From Neoceratodus forsteri (Eukaryota > Chordata > Ceratodontiformes > Ceratodontidae), in contig CM057456.1 of the NCBI GenBank assembly GCA_016271365.2, positions 885,294,001 to 885,358,000 of the forward strand: a stretch of DNA of 64,000 nt, in the 5' to 3' direction. The notes below the pieces were generated by a model. The model made no database searches and was not told the origin of the DNA. It saw only the letters and a program-made list of their open reading frames with translations. Position 1 is the first letter of the stretch. The number at the start of each line of letters is the position of its first letter. This document shows, piece after piece, positions 21,691-32,900 of the stretch. A program made the translations under genes and the position numbers.

Positions 21691-22398
21691 GTTGGCAATT
21701 ACTGTTTATGAAGTCTATAGTTTGAGAACTGGGTTTAGGCCACAGATCCATTGGCAGCGTGGCTGTACTGAGCTGGGTACAGAGGTTGGTAGGGAGTCAC
21801 AGGGACTATTGGGGAGAGTAAGCAAAGTACTAAGCATGAAGGCATATAAAATTATCTAGTTTACCTCTGCATGGCTAGATTATTTAATTTGAATAGAGCT
21901 ATATGCAGTTCAGGTATTTGAGTCAGACTCTGTTGAGGGAAGGCAAGCCCAGTCTGGTGCACTGTTAGTTTCTATCCCGGCTGCTCTGGTCGGGCCCTGT
22001 CCCTCCACACCTCATGTCAGGATTGTGTTATCTTGTCGGCTTTTGTTCCTGTGTCTTTCTCAGGATGACTGATGGTGGTGGTGGTGGGAGTGCTGCTGTG
22101 AAGTTAGCATCCTGCTCTAACCTACTGGGAGCTAGCTTGACACCCAAATTCAAGCTGACCATGGAGTAGTGGGAGTTTTGGCTTCATTTTTGGTGCCAGT
22201 CTTCTGCCATGAGGGATCCATTCCGGCTCTGGACTGCTCTTGTTATTGCCTGCCTGATCTCTTAGATCTGCTGACTTGCCATTCCATCTCAGGGCTCTCT
22301 TTTGTTTTTGTAGTGATAAAACGGCCTTGTCTCTGTGTTGAAAGGAGTAAGGTACAGTATGATGAGGGGCTGCCTATAGCTGTTGTTGAAGCTATGCC
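21691..22398. other. No gene recognised
   Basis: The stretch has no feature beyond a short (GGT)n-like patch near 22072-22090 and the 8-bp flank of the MITE that follows. Confidence 0.4.
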
Positions 22399-22776
22399 TA
22401 GAGATGGGTGAAACTGGAAAATGTCATTCCACAAAATATTTAGCAAAACTAGCGCATTTCGCAAAATATTTCACGGATGTGAAATTCCGCCAGCGAAATG
22501 CAGAATTTCACCCGTGAAATGCAGAATTTCTCCAGCGAAATGCAGAATTTTGCCACCCATGGGTGAAATTCTGCCATTCGCAAGCAAAACTCCACATTTC
22601 ATCTGCAAAATTCTGCATTTCATAAGCGTAATTCTATATATTGTTGGCAGAATTTAGCATTTTGCATCTACAAAATATTACACGAAATGTCTGAATTTCG
22701 CAAAATATTTTGCTGGGGCGAAATTTCTGATTTTGCCAGAATTTCACAGGCGAAATTAAATTTCACTGCATCTCTA
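22399..22776. mobile_element. hAT-like MITE built from an iterated motif
   Basis: The element starts TAGAGATGGGTGAAA and ends TTTCACTGCATCTCTA, an imperfect terminal inverted repeat of about 15 bp. It is flanked by GCTATGCC (22391-22398) and GCGGTGCC (22777-22784), which match at 6 of 8 positions. An 8-bp target duplication and a TAGRGATG...-type terminus are hallmarks of hAT transposons. The 378-bp interior has no coding capacity and consists of repeated GCGAAATGCAGAATTT-like words in both orientations. Confidence 0.75.
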
Positions 22777-22784
22777 GCGGTGCC

Positions 22785-24669
22785 TGATTCAGGCTTCATG
22801 CTTACTATCTTTGTCATCAGTGTAAGATAAGTAGGTTTCAGTGTCCCTTTTCTGGTTTTGTAATGATTGACTTTTATCTACCAGATCAGTCACTGATGTC
22901 TTGAAGCTGGATATTTCCCTCAGAACTTGTTGAAGGAGTCCATTGATCTTGGTGCCTTCTGAGGTAGGAGTCAGGGCCACAGCTGCTGATACCACCAAGC
23001 CTTGTGGTCACTGTTCCCTCAGCCACCAAACTCTTTTGCTGTTTTCTCAGCCCTGAAACCTTTTTTTGAGGCATGTATAAGAGTTGGTATTTCATTACAG
23101 GGTTTTTTTTTTTACATGTTTTGGCACCAAATGTATGTGTGTTGACAGCGTGAACCATGATTTATTAATGGATTTAGATGCGGGGTGTCACAGAGCTCAG
23201 GCTTAGAAGTCCATTCAAGTGTATGGCTCATGCTTGCTCTCAAATTACAATGTACATATTTCTGGTGTTACTGTATGATTCCCCTATGTAAGGTGTCTTG
23301 TGATATGTTTGTATGAAAAACCATGTAAAATAAAACTGTCAAGCACTGAACTGTCAAAAGCATTACTCTGCAGTCCCCAACTGTGTGAAGCCTCTCCACT
23401 TAAGAAACCCACAGTGCCCGGCCCTCTCCTCACTGGAGGGAACCCCTTCAATCACTTTCCAGTGATGTATCTTCCTACTGCATTAACCAAACTGGAATAT
23501 ACTATCTCTGCACTCAAGACAGTCCATCCCATAGGAAGGCTCCCAGCTGAACACTTTCCTGACAAGTGTCCACACCATCCCTAAAGTCTTCCTTTAATCC
23601 TAAATAATGTCCTCCCAACACTTTCCCAGTCCACAATATGCCCCAGAATATGTGACTGCATTTCAGTGAATTTAATGTACTGTAGTTTCTTTTTGAATAA
23701 ATATTTTGAAAGGCAAGATACAGATTATAGCAGCAGGTGGTAAACAGAGTTAACTGTGTCTCATATGTTTATACTGTAAAGGCACTGTGTCTTTTATGGT
23801 TATTCAAGTGCATTCTTGATATATTTGGGCTAAAGAACTGCAAAGCGCAGGTGAGCAGTTCTGACACACAAAGGACTTGATTAGAAACTCATTTAACCAT
23901 AAGAGACATGGGGACTGTGCATGTAAACATATTATACATCATGTTGACAATTTCTTTTTTTTTTATGGAACTTGAATATAAAATCAAAGTGTTTTCCTTT
24001 GAAGAAAATTAGAGAAATCCCTGAATGGCAAATTGACCATACCACCTGCACATATATCTTCAACATTCTGAACCAAAGAGCATCTGGAATGTGTAAAATT
24101 AAAAATCCTGAGCTGCTAAGAGCAATGCTATGATTTATAAGTGCTGTAAGGTGCTTTATCATGTCCTTTGAGTGAGAGAACTGTAAAAGAAGGCTGAGCA
24201 TTTCTGGTAGACAAAGGACACAGGAATCGTACATATACACATATTAAACATCACATTAAAGACGTGTTAAAAAAAACTTGAATATGAAAACAAAAATGTT
24301 TTATTTTATAGGAAGGCAGAGAAATCCCCATGTAGAAAATTACCTGTACTAACTGAAATTAGAACTTAAGCTATTTTTGGAAAGAAAACGAGTTACCCTC
24401 TTATGGCTACGAGAGTACCTGAACAACTTAATTTGCTAACAACACTGTTGCAATTTATAACTTAACCATATACAGTGGCACTCATTTATTTAATGGTCCT
24501 AATCCTCATTCTGTACCAAGTACATATCCTGTGAAAATTGAATAGTGAGTAAACAAACAGTGAGGTCAGATGATTAACATCATAAACCTTGACAATTATA
24601 ACATCCATTTTTAGAAGGAAGAACTAAGGTATAGTACTGAAAAAGAAGGGTAAATAACATTATTTACAG
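22785..24669. other. No gene recognised; one diverged ~300-bp tandem duplication
   Basis: Sequence at about 23925-24050 recurs at about 24225-24345. Shared words include ACATATTATACATCA/ACATATTAAACATCA, AACTTGAATATAAAA/AACTTGAATATGAAA and GAGAAATCCC. This indicates an old local duplication. No ORF with recognisable similarity is present. Confidence 0.45.
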
Positions 24670-25375
24670 TTATTTCCTTTATTAGCTGAGGACTCCAGAA
24701 CTGGCCACATTATTCCAGGTGCAGCCTCAACAGTGACCTATATAGAGGTAGAAGTACCTTCTTCTTCTTCTTCCTGCTGTCAGTACCTTTCTGATACACC
24801 CCATCATCCTTACTATAGACCTTATTACACTGGCTTGATTGATTGAGAAGTCACTAATGATGACTCCCAGGTCCCTTTCCTCTGCCATAGTGCTCAGTTT
24901 AACCCTTCACATCCAGTACTCTGTCTCGGTTTGTTTTTTTCCCTAAGTGTAGAACCTTTAATTTTTTGGTGTTGAATTTTAACGGCCAAACCTCAGACCA
25001 CCTGTAAGTCCTTTGTAGATCCTACTCTACCTCCCTGATCCCTTTGTCACTATTTACCCTACCATAGAGCTTCGTGTCATCTGCAAGCAGACACAACTTG
25101 CCCTGGATGCACTCTCAAATGTTGCTAATGAACATATTGATGAAAACAGGACCAAGGACAGATCCCTAAGGCACCCCACTCATGACCTCCCTGCCTTCTG
25201 ATTTGGCCCTGTTTATCACCAGCCTCTGCTGTCTCTCCTTCAACCAGTTTTCTACCCACCTAACTATGAACATGGGGATAGACTGGGTGCCGATAATATG
25301 AACATTGACAAATAAATGAGAATGCCCAATATGAATTGATCTGTATGTGTGTTGCTTGACCTCCCTGACCATATT
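24670..25375 (-). mobile_element. CR1 LINE RT fragment
   Basis: On the minus strand the frame at 25372-25166 gives WVENWLKERQQRLVINRAKS followed by a GVP-x-GSVLGPVFINMFISNI stretch, LLADDTKLYGRVNS (ADD motif) and LHLGKKTNRDRVLDVKG. A final piece reads LLPLYRSLLRLHLE and FWSPQLI. These are RT palm to thumb segments of a CR1 ORF2. It is truncated at both ends and carries several stops. Confidence 0.75.
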
Positions 25376-25749
25376 GTGATTTCCTGTGCTTCAATATGCA
25401 CTAATTAGAAGCCCATCCTGTTTTATTTAATTCTTTAAGTAATTAAGAGATATTTATTTTATAAATTACATATTGCACTTAAAATGAACAGACCTTGATA
25501 CTGAGGTTTTTATTTATTTTTCTTCACAGAGTTTTAGAAACCAACTCTCATTAATTTTAATAGGCCCATTGCTATATATGATTTATGCAATGGTGTACTT
25601 TGTCTTCTTGAAAGCTGGATGTACTGCTGTGGTAACAGTAACAGTTAAAATTCTATAAAGAGAACTTTCCGAGTACAATCCTGTATTGTAATAACATTAT
25701 AATGTATGGGGAGCTCGTATTACTAACTGAAATCAAGCAGATTATAACC

Positions 25750-25821
25750 TTGTTATGCCATTGATATGACATCAATCTGTTGTTAACCCCTCTTGAGTAA
25801 GTCATATCAATGGTATAACAA
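25750..25821. repeat. Foldback, 21-bp arms
   Basis: TTGTTATGCCATTGATATGA(C) at 25750-25770 pairs with 25801-25821 with two mismatches, loop 30 bp. Confidence 0.7.
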
Positions 25822-26062
25822 AATGGAATGCTCACAACATTCAATATTCCATTTTGAGAATGGCAATCGCTAGTAGTTGTAAGCATTTCCAACTGAAATT
25901 CCAGTCTGTCAGTTGCAGCATGCATAGACCAGCAATCACCATGGCATCCAGCATAGTTTCTCACTCTGGCAGTAGCGAACTAGTAGAGTAGTAACGTAAG
26001 AGTAGCAGAAAATTAATTCACTCCACGATTACACAATATTGGTAGCCCATACCCTATAAAAT

Positions 26063-26221
26063 ATAATGTATGGTCTTTGCTTAATAACTGCACTGAAAAC
26101 ACTTTTCGAGGTTGTCATGACATCTGAAAACCTTTCAAGCTATGCTCATGAGGTTTACAATGATGTCATGGCAAGCTCTAAGTGTTTACAGTGTGGTTAT
26201 TAACCAAAGACCATACATTAT
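26063..26221. repeat. Foldback, ~42-bp outer arms plus inner arms
   Basis: The sequence 26063-26104 (ATAATGTATGGTCTTTG...) is the near reverse complement of 26179-26221. An inner pair GTCATGACATC / GATGTCATGGC makes most of the 159 bp palindromic. Confidence 0.75.
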
Positions 26222-26517
26222 CCTTTATGTATCAGACTTCTATTCTGAGGAACCTACTGTGAGAATATTAGTTTGTCCTGTGACAGAAAGTGAGAATATC
26301 AAGATAGTTTCACTGTAAGTCTCATGAAAACAAAAAAATATTAATGATATTTTGTTTGTGATATACCCACAGTCATTACATAAATATGTGATATGTCATG
26401 GACCTAGTAAAAATCAAAATCAAACCGGAGCTAGGGGAGACCTGGACACGTAATAGTAAAATACAGTCTGAGGAATCTTTTAGTTCCAGACACCAATAAT
26501 CTAAGATAAATATTGAA

Positions 26518-26618
26518 AAAGGAATTAGAATCAACTCCATTATTAGATCACAATATTTATTTATCCAATGGATGAAATAAATGTTGTGATTTGGTGCTAG
26601 ATTTGAATCTAGTTCCTT
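26518..26618. repeat. Foldback, ~49-bp arms and almost no loop
   Basis: The sequence 26518-26566 pairs with 26570-26618 (AAAGGAATTAGAATC... / ...GAATCTAGTTCCTT) with a 3-base loop. Long palindromes without a spacer are unstable, so its survival suggests the mismatches matter. Confidence 0.7.
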
Positions 26619-26636
26619 CTTTCTATATTTTATTCT

Positions 26637-26757
26637 AGTAAAAATATGCCTGATGTTTTATATGTGTGGTCTGTGACCCTATGATATCACAAGTGGTGAA
26701 GTCATGAGTGATGTTGGAGAGGTCATGATCACAAGTAAGTAACAGGCATATTTTTAT
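26637..26757. repeat. Foldback, ~15-bp perfect outer arms
   Basis: TAAAAATATGCCTG at 26638-26651 pairs with CAGGCATATTTTTA at 26743-26756. Inner words TGATATCAC and GTCATGATCAC give partial pairing. Confidence 0.6.
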
Positions 26758-27133
26758 TGGGTCCATGCCATACTGATTTATGCAACGGCATAGATTTGTG
26801 TTGGTAACATGACTGGATATGCTGCTATCCAAAGGAAGTCACAGTTAAAGTTCTGTACCTAAAACTTTCTGAGAACAATGAAGTCCCGAACGAAATGAAA
26901 TGCTATCAGACTTCTATTTGAAGGACCTACAGAGAAAATATTTGCTCTGTCATCTACCTTGAGTGAGAATATTATGCTATTCTCACTTTATATAGCTGAC
27001 AAACAAAAATAACCTTGAAATTTGTGACTTTTTATTTACTGCTGAGAACGCTATGCAGGATATGGTGTGAGTGAGGGGGTGGCTAGCCCCTACATATCTA
27101 AAAGCTAAAAATCACTCATAGTCATCAGATATA

Positions 27134-28028
27134 AACCAGTCAGGACACCGTGCTTTGCTGATAAAAGGATTTATTCAGCACCACCATGCTTCAGCTTTTT
27201 ACTCAGATATAATCTCAGCAAAAACAATTAAATACAGATCCCCAAGTGCTCACATAGTGGAATCGCATCTAGAATGTCCCACTGTACTGGACTCCTGTGC
27301 TAAGTAACCCTAACCCTGGCACTTCAGCACTTTGCCAGAGTCTTTGTCAGGAGGCACGTCTTAAGGGAGAGGTGTCACTGCTTAAATCATCCCAGTTTAG
27401 CGATGTCAGCGCTACTGTCAGTGTTAATCGTTTTTAAATATCCCTAACACTACATTCAAGAAATTGCACATCTCCTACAAAGACTAAGCACTTCTGCTAT
27501 GCAGTTTTGTTATGATTTGTTTCATTAAACATAGTAAGCTGCATTTTAGTGGTTTGTTAAAAATATATTAGCTGACAAGTGTTAGACAGAATATCAAGGT
27601 CTCAGCCATGCAATCACATCTCTACCTGTGCTCCTATCCAGATCTGAATTTCTTCAAGGGGATCCACATGTTGAGGATGAGTCTTGATAAAGAGCAAGGG
27701 GAAGATATAAACTTGAAACAGAGATAAAAGAGTAACACTGACAATAGCACTGATGTCACTGCACTGGGAGTATTTAAGCAGTGACACCTCTCCCTTAAGA
27801 TGCACCCCCTGATGAAGGCAAATCGTCAAAGTATCAGGGCTAGGGCTACTTAGCACTGGATTCCAGTACAGTGGAACATTCTAGATGCAATTTCACTAAG
27901 TGAGCACTTGGGGATCTGTATTTAATTGTTTTGCTGAGATGGAATCTGAGTAAAAAACAGAAGCTCGGTGGCACTAAATAAATCCTTATATTAGCAAAGC
28001 AAAGCATGGAGTCCTGACTGGTTTATGC
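27134..28028. repeat. Inverted pair of Penelope-like terminal repeats
   Basis: The sequence 27134-27430 is an imperfect reverse complement of 27730-28028. The right arm contains CCCCTGATGAAGGC, GGGATCTGTATTTAATTG and AGCAAAGCAAAGCATGG. The same wording recurs at 51506-51640 directly beside a Penelope-type RT fragment (50537-50950). This ties these arms to the terminal repeats of a Penelope-like element, which are known to occur in direct or inverted arrangement. The ~300-bp spacer has no RT. No coding potential is expected. Confidence 0.65.
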
Positions 28029-28317
28029 CTGACCAGTGCAAATGATTGTTGGAGCTTATAGCTATGTAGGGGCCAGTCACCCCCTCACTCACTCCATACC
28101 GGCACTGAGTTCCTTGCACCCCACTGTTGAGGCAGTACTGTTGGAGCTAAACTTGGAGCTGCAGAATTCATGTGTTGGAAATTATGTTGTGGGTCACAGG
28201 CACTTGAGACTCTTGTGCTATTAAGTGAAGTGATCTGACTCTGTTTGAAGGCATCTTCAAAGCAAGTACATGAGCATGCAAACAGATGAAGGCACCCTGC
28301 CCACATCCAGAAAACAG

Positions 28318-29513
28318 GAAGAGTACAGCTGGGAGAAGGTGGAGGCCTTTGACACCATTCCACATAGGAGACTCATAAACAAGCTAGGCAGCCTAGGAGT
28401 GGGTCCAAAGGTGGTTAACTGGGTAAGGAATTGGTTAGGGAACAGGAGACAGAGGGTGGTTGTAAACAGAGTTCACTCTGAGGAAGGGAGGGTGACCAGT
28501 GGGGTGCAACAGGGATCAGTACTGGGACCAATCCGCTTTAATGTAATTATTAGCCACATTGCAGAGGGGCAAGAAGGGAAGGTATACCTTTTTGTTCATG
28601 ACACTAAAATCTGCAATAGGGTGGACACTCCAGGGGGCTGGAAAAATAATTAGAGATCTAAGGAAGCTAGAGGGGTGGTCAAGGGTGTGGCATCTACATT
28701 TCAATGCAAAGAAGTGCAAAATCATGCACTTGGGGCACAGAAACCCAAGGGCAGAGTACAAAATGGGGGGTGTAGTATTAGCTACCACCAAACAGGAATG
28801 AGACCTAATCGTAATCATATCTGATGACCTAAAGGTGTCCAGACCGTGTGACAAAGCAATGGAGAAAGCTAGTGGAAAGTTAGGGTGCATAGGGAGGCAT
28901 ATCACCAGGAGAAAGAGGGAGATGGTGTTACCGCTGTACAGATCACTGGTGAGACCTAACCTACAGAATTGTTTCCAGTTCTGGAGACCACATCTCCAGA
29001 AGGACATAAACAGAGTAGAGGCAGTCCAGAGGAGGGCACCTAAAATGGTAAAGGGTCTCCATCAAAAGACCTATGAGGAGAGACTGAAGAACCTCAATAT
29101 GTACACCCTGGAGGAAAGGAGGGAGAGTTGGGATATTATAGTGACTTTTAAATACCTCATGGGTGTAAATAATGTTCAAGAAGAAAGCATTTTTCAGAAA
29201 AAAAGATACTCACGTATTAGGGGACATGCCATAAAGCTGGAGGGGGAGGGAGACTCAGGGGAGATGTGAGGAAGTACTTCTTCACAGAAAGAGTGGTAGA
29301 TGCCTGGAACACCCTCCCAGTGGAGGTGGTGGGGGCAAAAATGGTAATGGGATTCAAGAATGCATAGGACAAGCATAAGGAAACTTTAGTGGTGGGGGGA
29401 GGGGGGTAAAGCCAGAGATCAAGTAGGGAAGTGTAGTGTTACAGTAGGTAGACAAATGGGCAGACTAGGTGAGCCTAGTGGTCCTTGTCTGATGTCAAAG
29501 TCTATGTTTCTAT
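28318..29513 (+). mobile_element. CR1 LINE, 3' half
   Basis: ORF2 pieces appear in order. EAFDTIPHRRLINKLGSLGV is motif A, and VTSGVQQGSVLGPIRFNVII is motif B. YLFVHDTKICNRVDT is motif C: the expected FADD reads FVHD, so catalysis is lost. The remainder follows as SRPCDKAMEKASGKLGCIGR, RSLVRPNLQNCFQFWRPHLQ and DVRKYFFTERVVDAWNTLPV. It ends in AAAGTCTATGTTTCTATG, the octamer-type CR1 tail. It is 5'-truncated with several frameshifts. Confidence 0.85.
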
Positions 29514-29549
29514 GCTGACCAACTAAAGACAAAAAGAAAAGGAGAAGCT

Positions 29550-30356
29550 ACAGCATGCAGAACACACTGCATCTGCTACGGGTGAAAAAAAATCATGTTT
29601 TTTTAATTAGAAAAACTACTATAGAGGACTGGACAAGTAAACATAAGTTAAAATTAAATGAAGAAAAATGCATAGTTTTACATATGGGTAGAAAAAACTT
29701 AGAACTACAATACAACATAAATAATGGACTGCTGAAGCAATCTGTGGAAGAAAGGGATTTGGGTGTCATTGTTAAAAATGACCTTACTTTTGGTTCACAA
29801 TGCAACCAGACTGTAAAGAAAGCAAATAAAGCACTTAATTGAATCCTTAGGCATATCACAAGCATAAATAGAGAGGTCTTGATCCCCCTTTATGGGTCAC
29901 TGGTGAGAACACAGATGGAATACTGTTCCCAGGTTTGGGCACCTTATCGTAAGGGTGAGGTGGCAAGATTGGAGGGGGTGCAGAGGAGGGTAAACAGATC
30001 AGTACAAGGGATGAAGGACAGACCGTATGAGGAAAGACTGAGAGACCTAAATCTATACTCACTTGAATATATAGAATGGAGAGGTAATATAATTTTAGTA
30101 TATAGATCCTTCCATGACCAGAGGCTAAGATTAGAACTAGGACTAGAGCTCAAACAAAAAAAGTATGAAACTAGAACACATAACATGCAACTAAATCAGC
30201 AGAAATGGAATTCACTCAAAATAAAATTCTGGTTTAGTCAAAGAGTGGTTCCCCATTGGAATTCCCTCCCAATCGAGGTGGTGGAAAGTCCAACCATGGA
30301 AACCTTTAAAGCTAGGTTAGACAAATACAATCAAAATAAGGTTAGAGAATATTAAA
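29550..30356 (+). mobile_element. Second CR1-like LINE 3' fragment, different subfamily
   Basis: It begins near a WTSKHKLKLNEEKCIVLHMG stretch, with RDLGVIVKNDLTFGSQCNQT next. After a one-frame change at about 29842 it continues with REVLIPLYGSLVRTQMEYCS, VQRRVNRSVQGMKDRPYEER and QRVVPHWNSLPIEVVESPTM. A stop follows at 30354. It is clearly homologous to the CR1 fragments but differs in sequence and lacks their octamer tail. Confidence 0.75.
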
Positions 30357-30363
30357 AACGAAA

Positions 30364-30675
30364 ATTGAAGCTAGCTGGATCAGCAAGCAATATGGACGAA
30401 AGTCTACTACATGCTTCAAAACTACTATGAGACTACTAAGCAAAGAGGTGGATTTAACTTACAACATAATTACATTAGAAAGGTACTTGGAAAAAGAACA
30501 GACACCGAGAGGTCTTAGAGTAAATGTAGCACCCTTGAGTGGAGTTGAGAAATGTAAATACAAAACTGGATGGGAGGAAGTAGCTGCAGCATGTGGTAGA
30601 TGATTCACAGAATTACTCATAAAGGATGACATAGATAAGCATCAGGAATCAGCAGGAAATATCAAAGGGGGTAAA
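30364..30675 (+). pseudogene. Unassigned ORF relic with PRGLRV motif
   Basis: One frame stays open for about 78 codons up to TGA at 30603, then continues for about 24 more. It reads TYNIITLERYLEKEQTPRGL, RVNVAPLSGVEKCKYKTGWE, and after the stop FTELLIKDDIDKHQ. The pattern of a helix, PRGLR and a later tryptophan resembles an accessory protein of some vertebrate retroelements, but I cannot name it safely. It lies between a LINE end and a large palindrome. Confidence 0.35.
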
Positions 30676-30850
30676 CACATTACTTCTAGGTCTGTAAAAG
30701 TTTTGAAGCAGCATTACAAAGAATGTTAGCAAAATACAACAAGCATTTGCAAATGCTGAATGTTTGCTTGCTGGTATTAGCATTGAAAGTGCAGGAGTTA
30801 GACAGATGCAGAATAGGAATGGCAGTGAAGTACTGAACTTCACGCCAACC

Positions 30851-31182
30851 CCACCTCCCCTGCTGAGACGGACAGGCATTGGGGTATGCCTTTGGGCCAT
30901 CGCCCATAATGCTTACACCATTTCACTTCACCCTATCCTGCAGACACCGACAAGTGTTGAGGTGTGCCTTTGGGTGCTCGTCTTTACAGTCACCCCATTC
31001 CATAAGGACATAAGCTGAAATGGGTGCAGTATAGGAGAATGGGGTGAACTCTGGGGCCAAAGAGTCCAAGGCACACCTCAGTGCCTATCACTGGCTGCAG
31101 GGTGGAGGTAGAATGGCATGAGCATTACAGCCAGCAATCCAAAAGGCATACCCCTGACGCCTGTCAGTCTGTACAGGGTGGG
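30851..31182. repeat. Large foldback, ~150-bp arms
   Basis: The sequence 30851-31002 is an imperfect reverse complement of 31036-31182. Shared words include GGGGTATGCC, GAGGTGTGCC and CACCCCATTC. The loop is ~33 bp. It is the largest simple palindrome in the window. Confidence 0.8.
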
Positions 31183-31234
31183 ACATTATGGTTAGAAACC
31201 CCTAACGCCCCAGGTGTTTGTTGGTATTTGCACT

Positions 31235-32900
31235 ACAAATTTTCAACATGGCCTTTTTGTGACCCCCACCTGATGAAAGCATTTGGGACCTCTGCTCATG
31301 AACATTGGCACTGTGATTTTGTTAATCTGTCCCGAACATTGATTTCCCACAGCGACCGTGCCATTCTGCACCAGTTGTGCGAAACCACAGTTCAGGCAGG
31401 ATGTGAAAAATGACAGTGGCATCATTCATAAGGAGGTGTGAAGAGATGGCAATGTTGGAAGTCTGGAATGAAAATATTACAAAATTCTCAAAGTTACGAG
31501 CATGCGTGAAAACTGCACAATGCACGCTTGTAACACAGTCATTTTTTTGAATTCTTTCACCAAATTTTTAACATCAGCATTTTGGGACCCCTGCTCATGA
31601 ACAGTGTCACTATGATTATCTTAATCTGTCCTGAATGTTGATTTCCCACAGCAACAGCCCCATTGTGTGCCGGATGTGTAAAACCACATTTTGGGCAGGA
31701 TGTGAAAAATGACAGCTGTACTGTTCATAAGGAGGTGCGCAAAAATGGCAATGTTGGAGATCTGGAGTGAAAATATTAAACATTTTTGAAATCATGAGTG
31801 TGCATGGAAACTGTGCAATGCACGCTTGTAACATAGTTATTTTGTGACCAAATTTTCAACATCGGCATTTTGGGACATCCGCTCATGAACAGTGTCACTG
31901 CGATTTTCCTAATCTGTCCTGAACATTAATTTCCCATAGTGACCGCGCCATTGTGCAATGGATGTGCGAAAACACATTTCAGGCAGGATGTGAACAATGA
32001 CAGCTGTACTGTTCATAAGGAGGTATGTAAAAATAGCAATGAGGAAAATCTGGAGTAAAAATCTCAAAAATTCTCAAAGTTACGCGCGTTCAAGTAAACT
32101 GCTCAATGCACGCTTGTAACACAGTCATTGTTTGGAATTTTTTCACCAGATTTGCAACATATGCTTTTTGGGAGCCTGCCTCATGAACAGTGGCACTGTT
32201 GTTTCGTTAATCGGTCCTGAAAGGTGATTTCGTGCAGTGACCATGAAATCACCTTTCAGGACCGAATAACACCATGACAGTGACTGAATTCATGAGAAGG
32301 GGTCCCAGGAACCCCATGTTGAAAATTTGGTGCCAAAAGTCGAAAACATTGCCACAATATCCACATAAGTTGAAAAAAATCCATTTATGCCATTATACAG
32401 CTTACTGGCATTTCTTTAGTTCGTGGTCGGCTTTGAAGAGTGCAGACATGTTCCCGGTCCACTGAAGATCATTGTGCCCGGCTCCAGAAGTAAGTATAGG
32501 GTGAGGGTGGGGGTTTGGGCAGGTGAGGTGCACAGAGGGTGGGCGCAGGTTGGGGGAGTGAACCTGATGGCAAGGGACCATTTCCTTTGTTTCAGGGGAG
32601 AAAAAACAAACCAAAAGATGTCATGGGAAGTTTTTTTTTTTGCAGATTTGCTTTTTGTACACTGGGGTGGGCTCCCAGTGTGCCACCTGCATTTCTGGGA
32701 AGGGGGACTTAAGCCAATGGGGACTGGGCCCCCCCTTCAGCAAAGAAAGACTGTTTGGGGGGCATGATGCCGAGGGAGATTAGGCACCTCCCTCAGCACA
32801 CAACAAATGGGGGGCATTATGCGATGGGGACTGGGCTCCCCCGTTGGCAAATGAACTGGGTTGGGGGCATGCTGACAGGGGGATTGGGTGCCCCTGTCGG
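31235..32900 (+). repeat. Composite repeat copy 1: ~290-bp tandem units plus palindrome
   Basis: Four diverged units start near 31240, 31564, 31853 and 32151. Each has (T)TTNNAACAT followed by TTTTGGGA and CTCATGAAC, and the later parts of the complete units carry GCAGGATGTGA, CATAAGGAGGT and AATGCACGCTTGTAAC. The last unit runs into a palindrome (32171-32303, arms ~61 bp, core CCTGAAAGGTGATTTC). A tail then contains GGCTTTGAAGAGTGCAGA and CACTGGGGTGGGCTCCCAGT. The same order recurs at 48790-50290. No coding potential is seen. The borders are estimates. Confidence 0.7.

Larger units (their letters stand above)
25557..26880. repeat. Flanking direct repeats around a foldback cluster
   Basis: The sequence at about 25557-25690 (GCCCATTGCTATATATGATTTATGCAATGG ... 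AACTTTCCGAGTACAAT) recurs, diverged, at about 26757-26880 (GTCCATGCCATACTGATTTATGCAACGG ... AACTTTCTGAGAACAAT). The words ATCAGACTTCTATT and TGAGAATAT also recur (26230-26300 and 26908-26960). Four foldbacks lie between. The region may be a larger duplicated unit or one composite element. Confidence 0.45.

Noticed and set aside
25750..26757. CRISPR-like array
   Set aside because: The repeats are inverted pairs of different sequences, not regularly spaced direct repeats, and the DNA is vertebrate.
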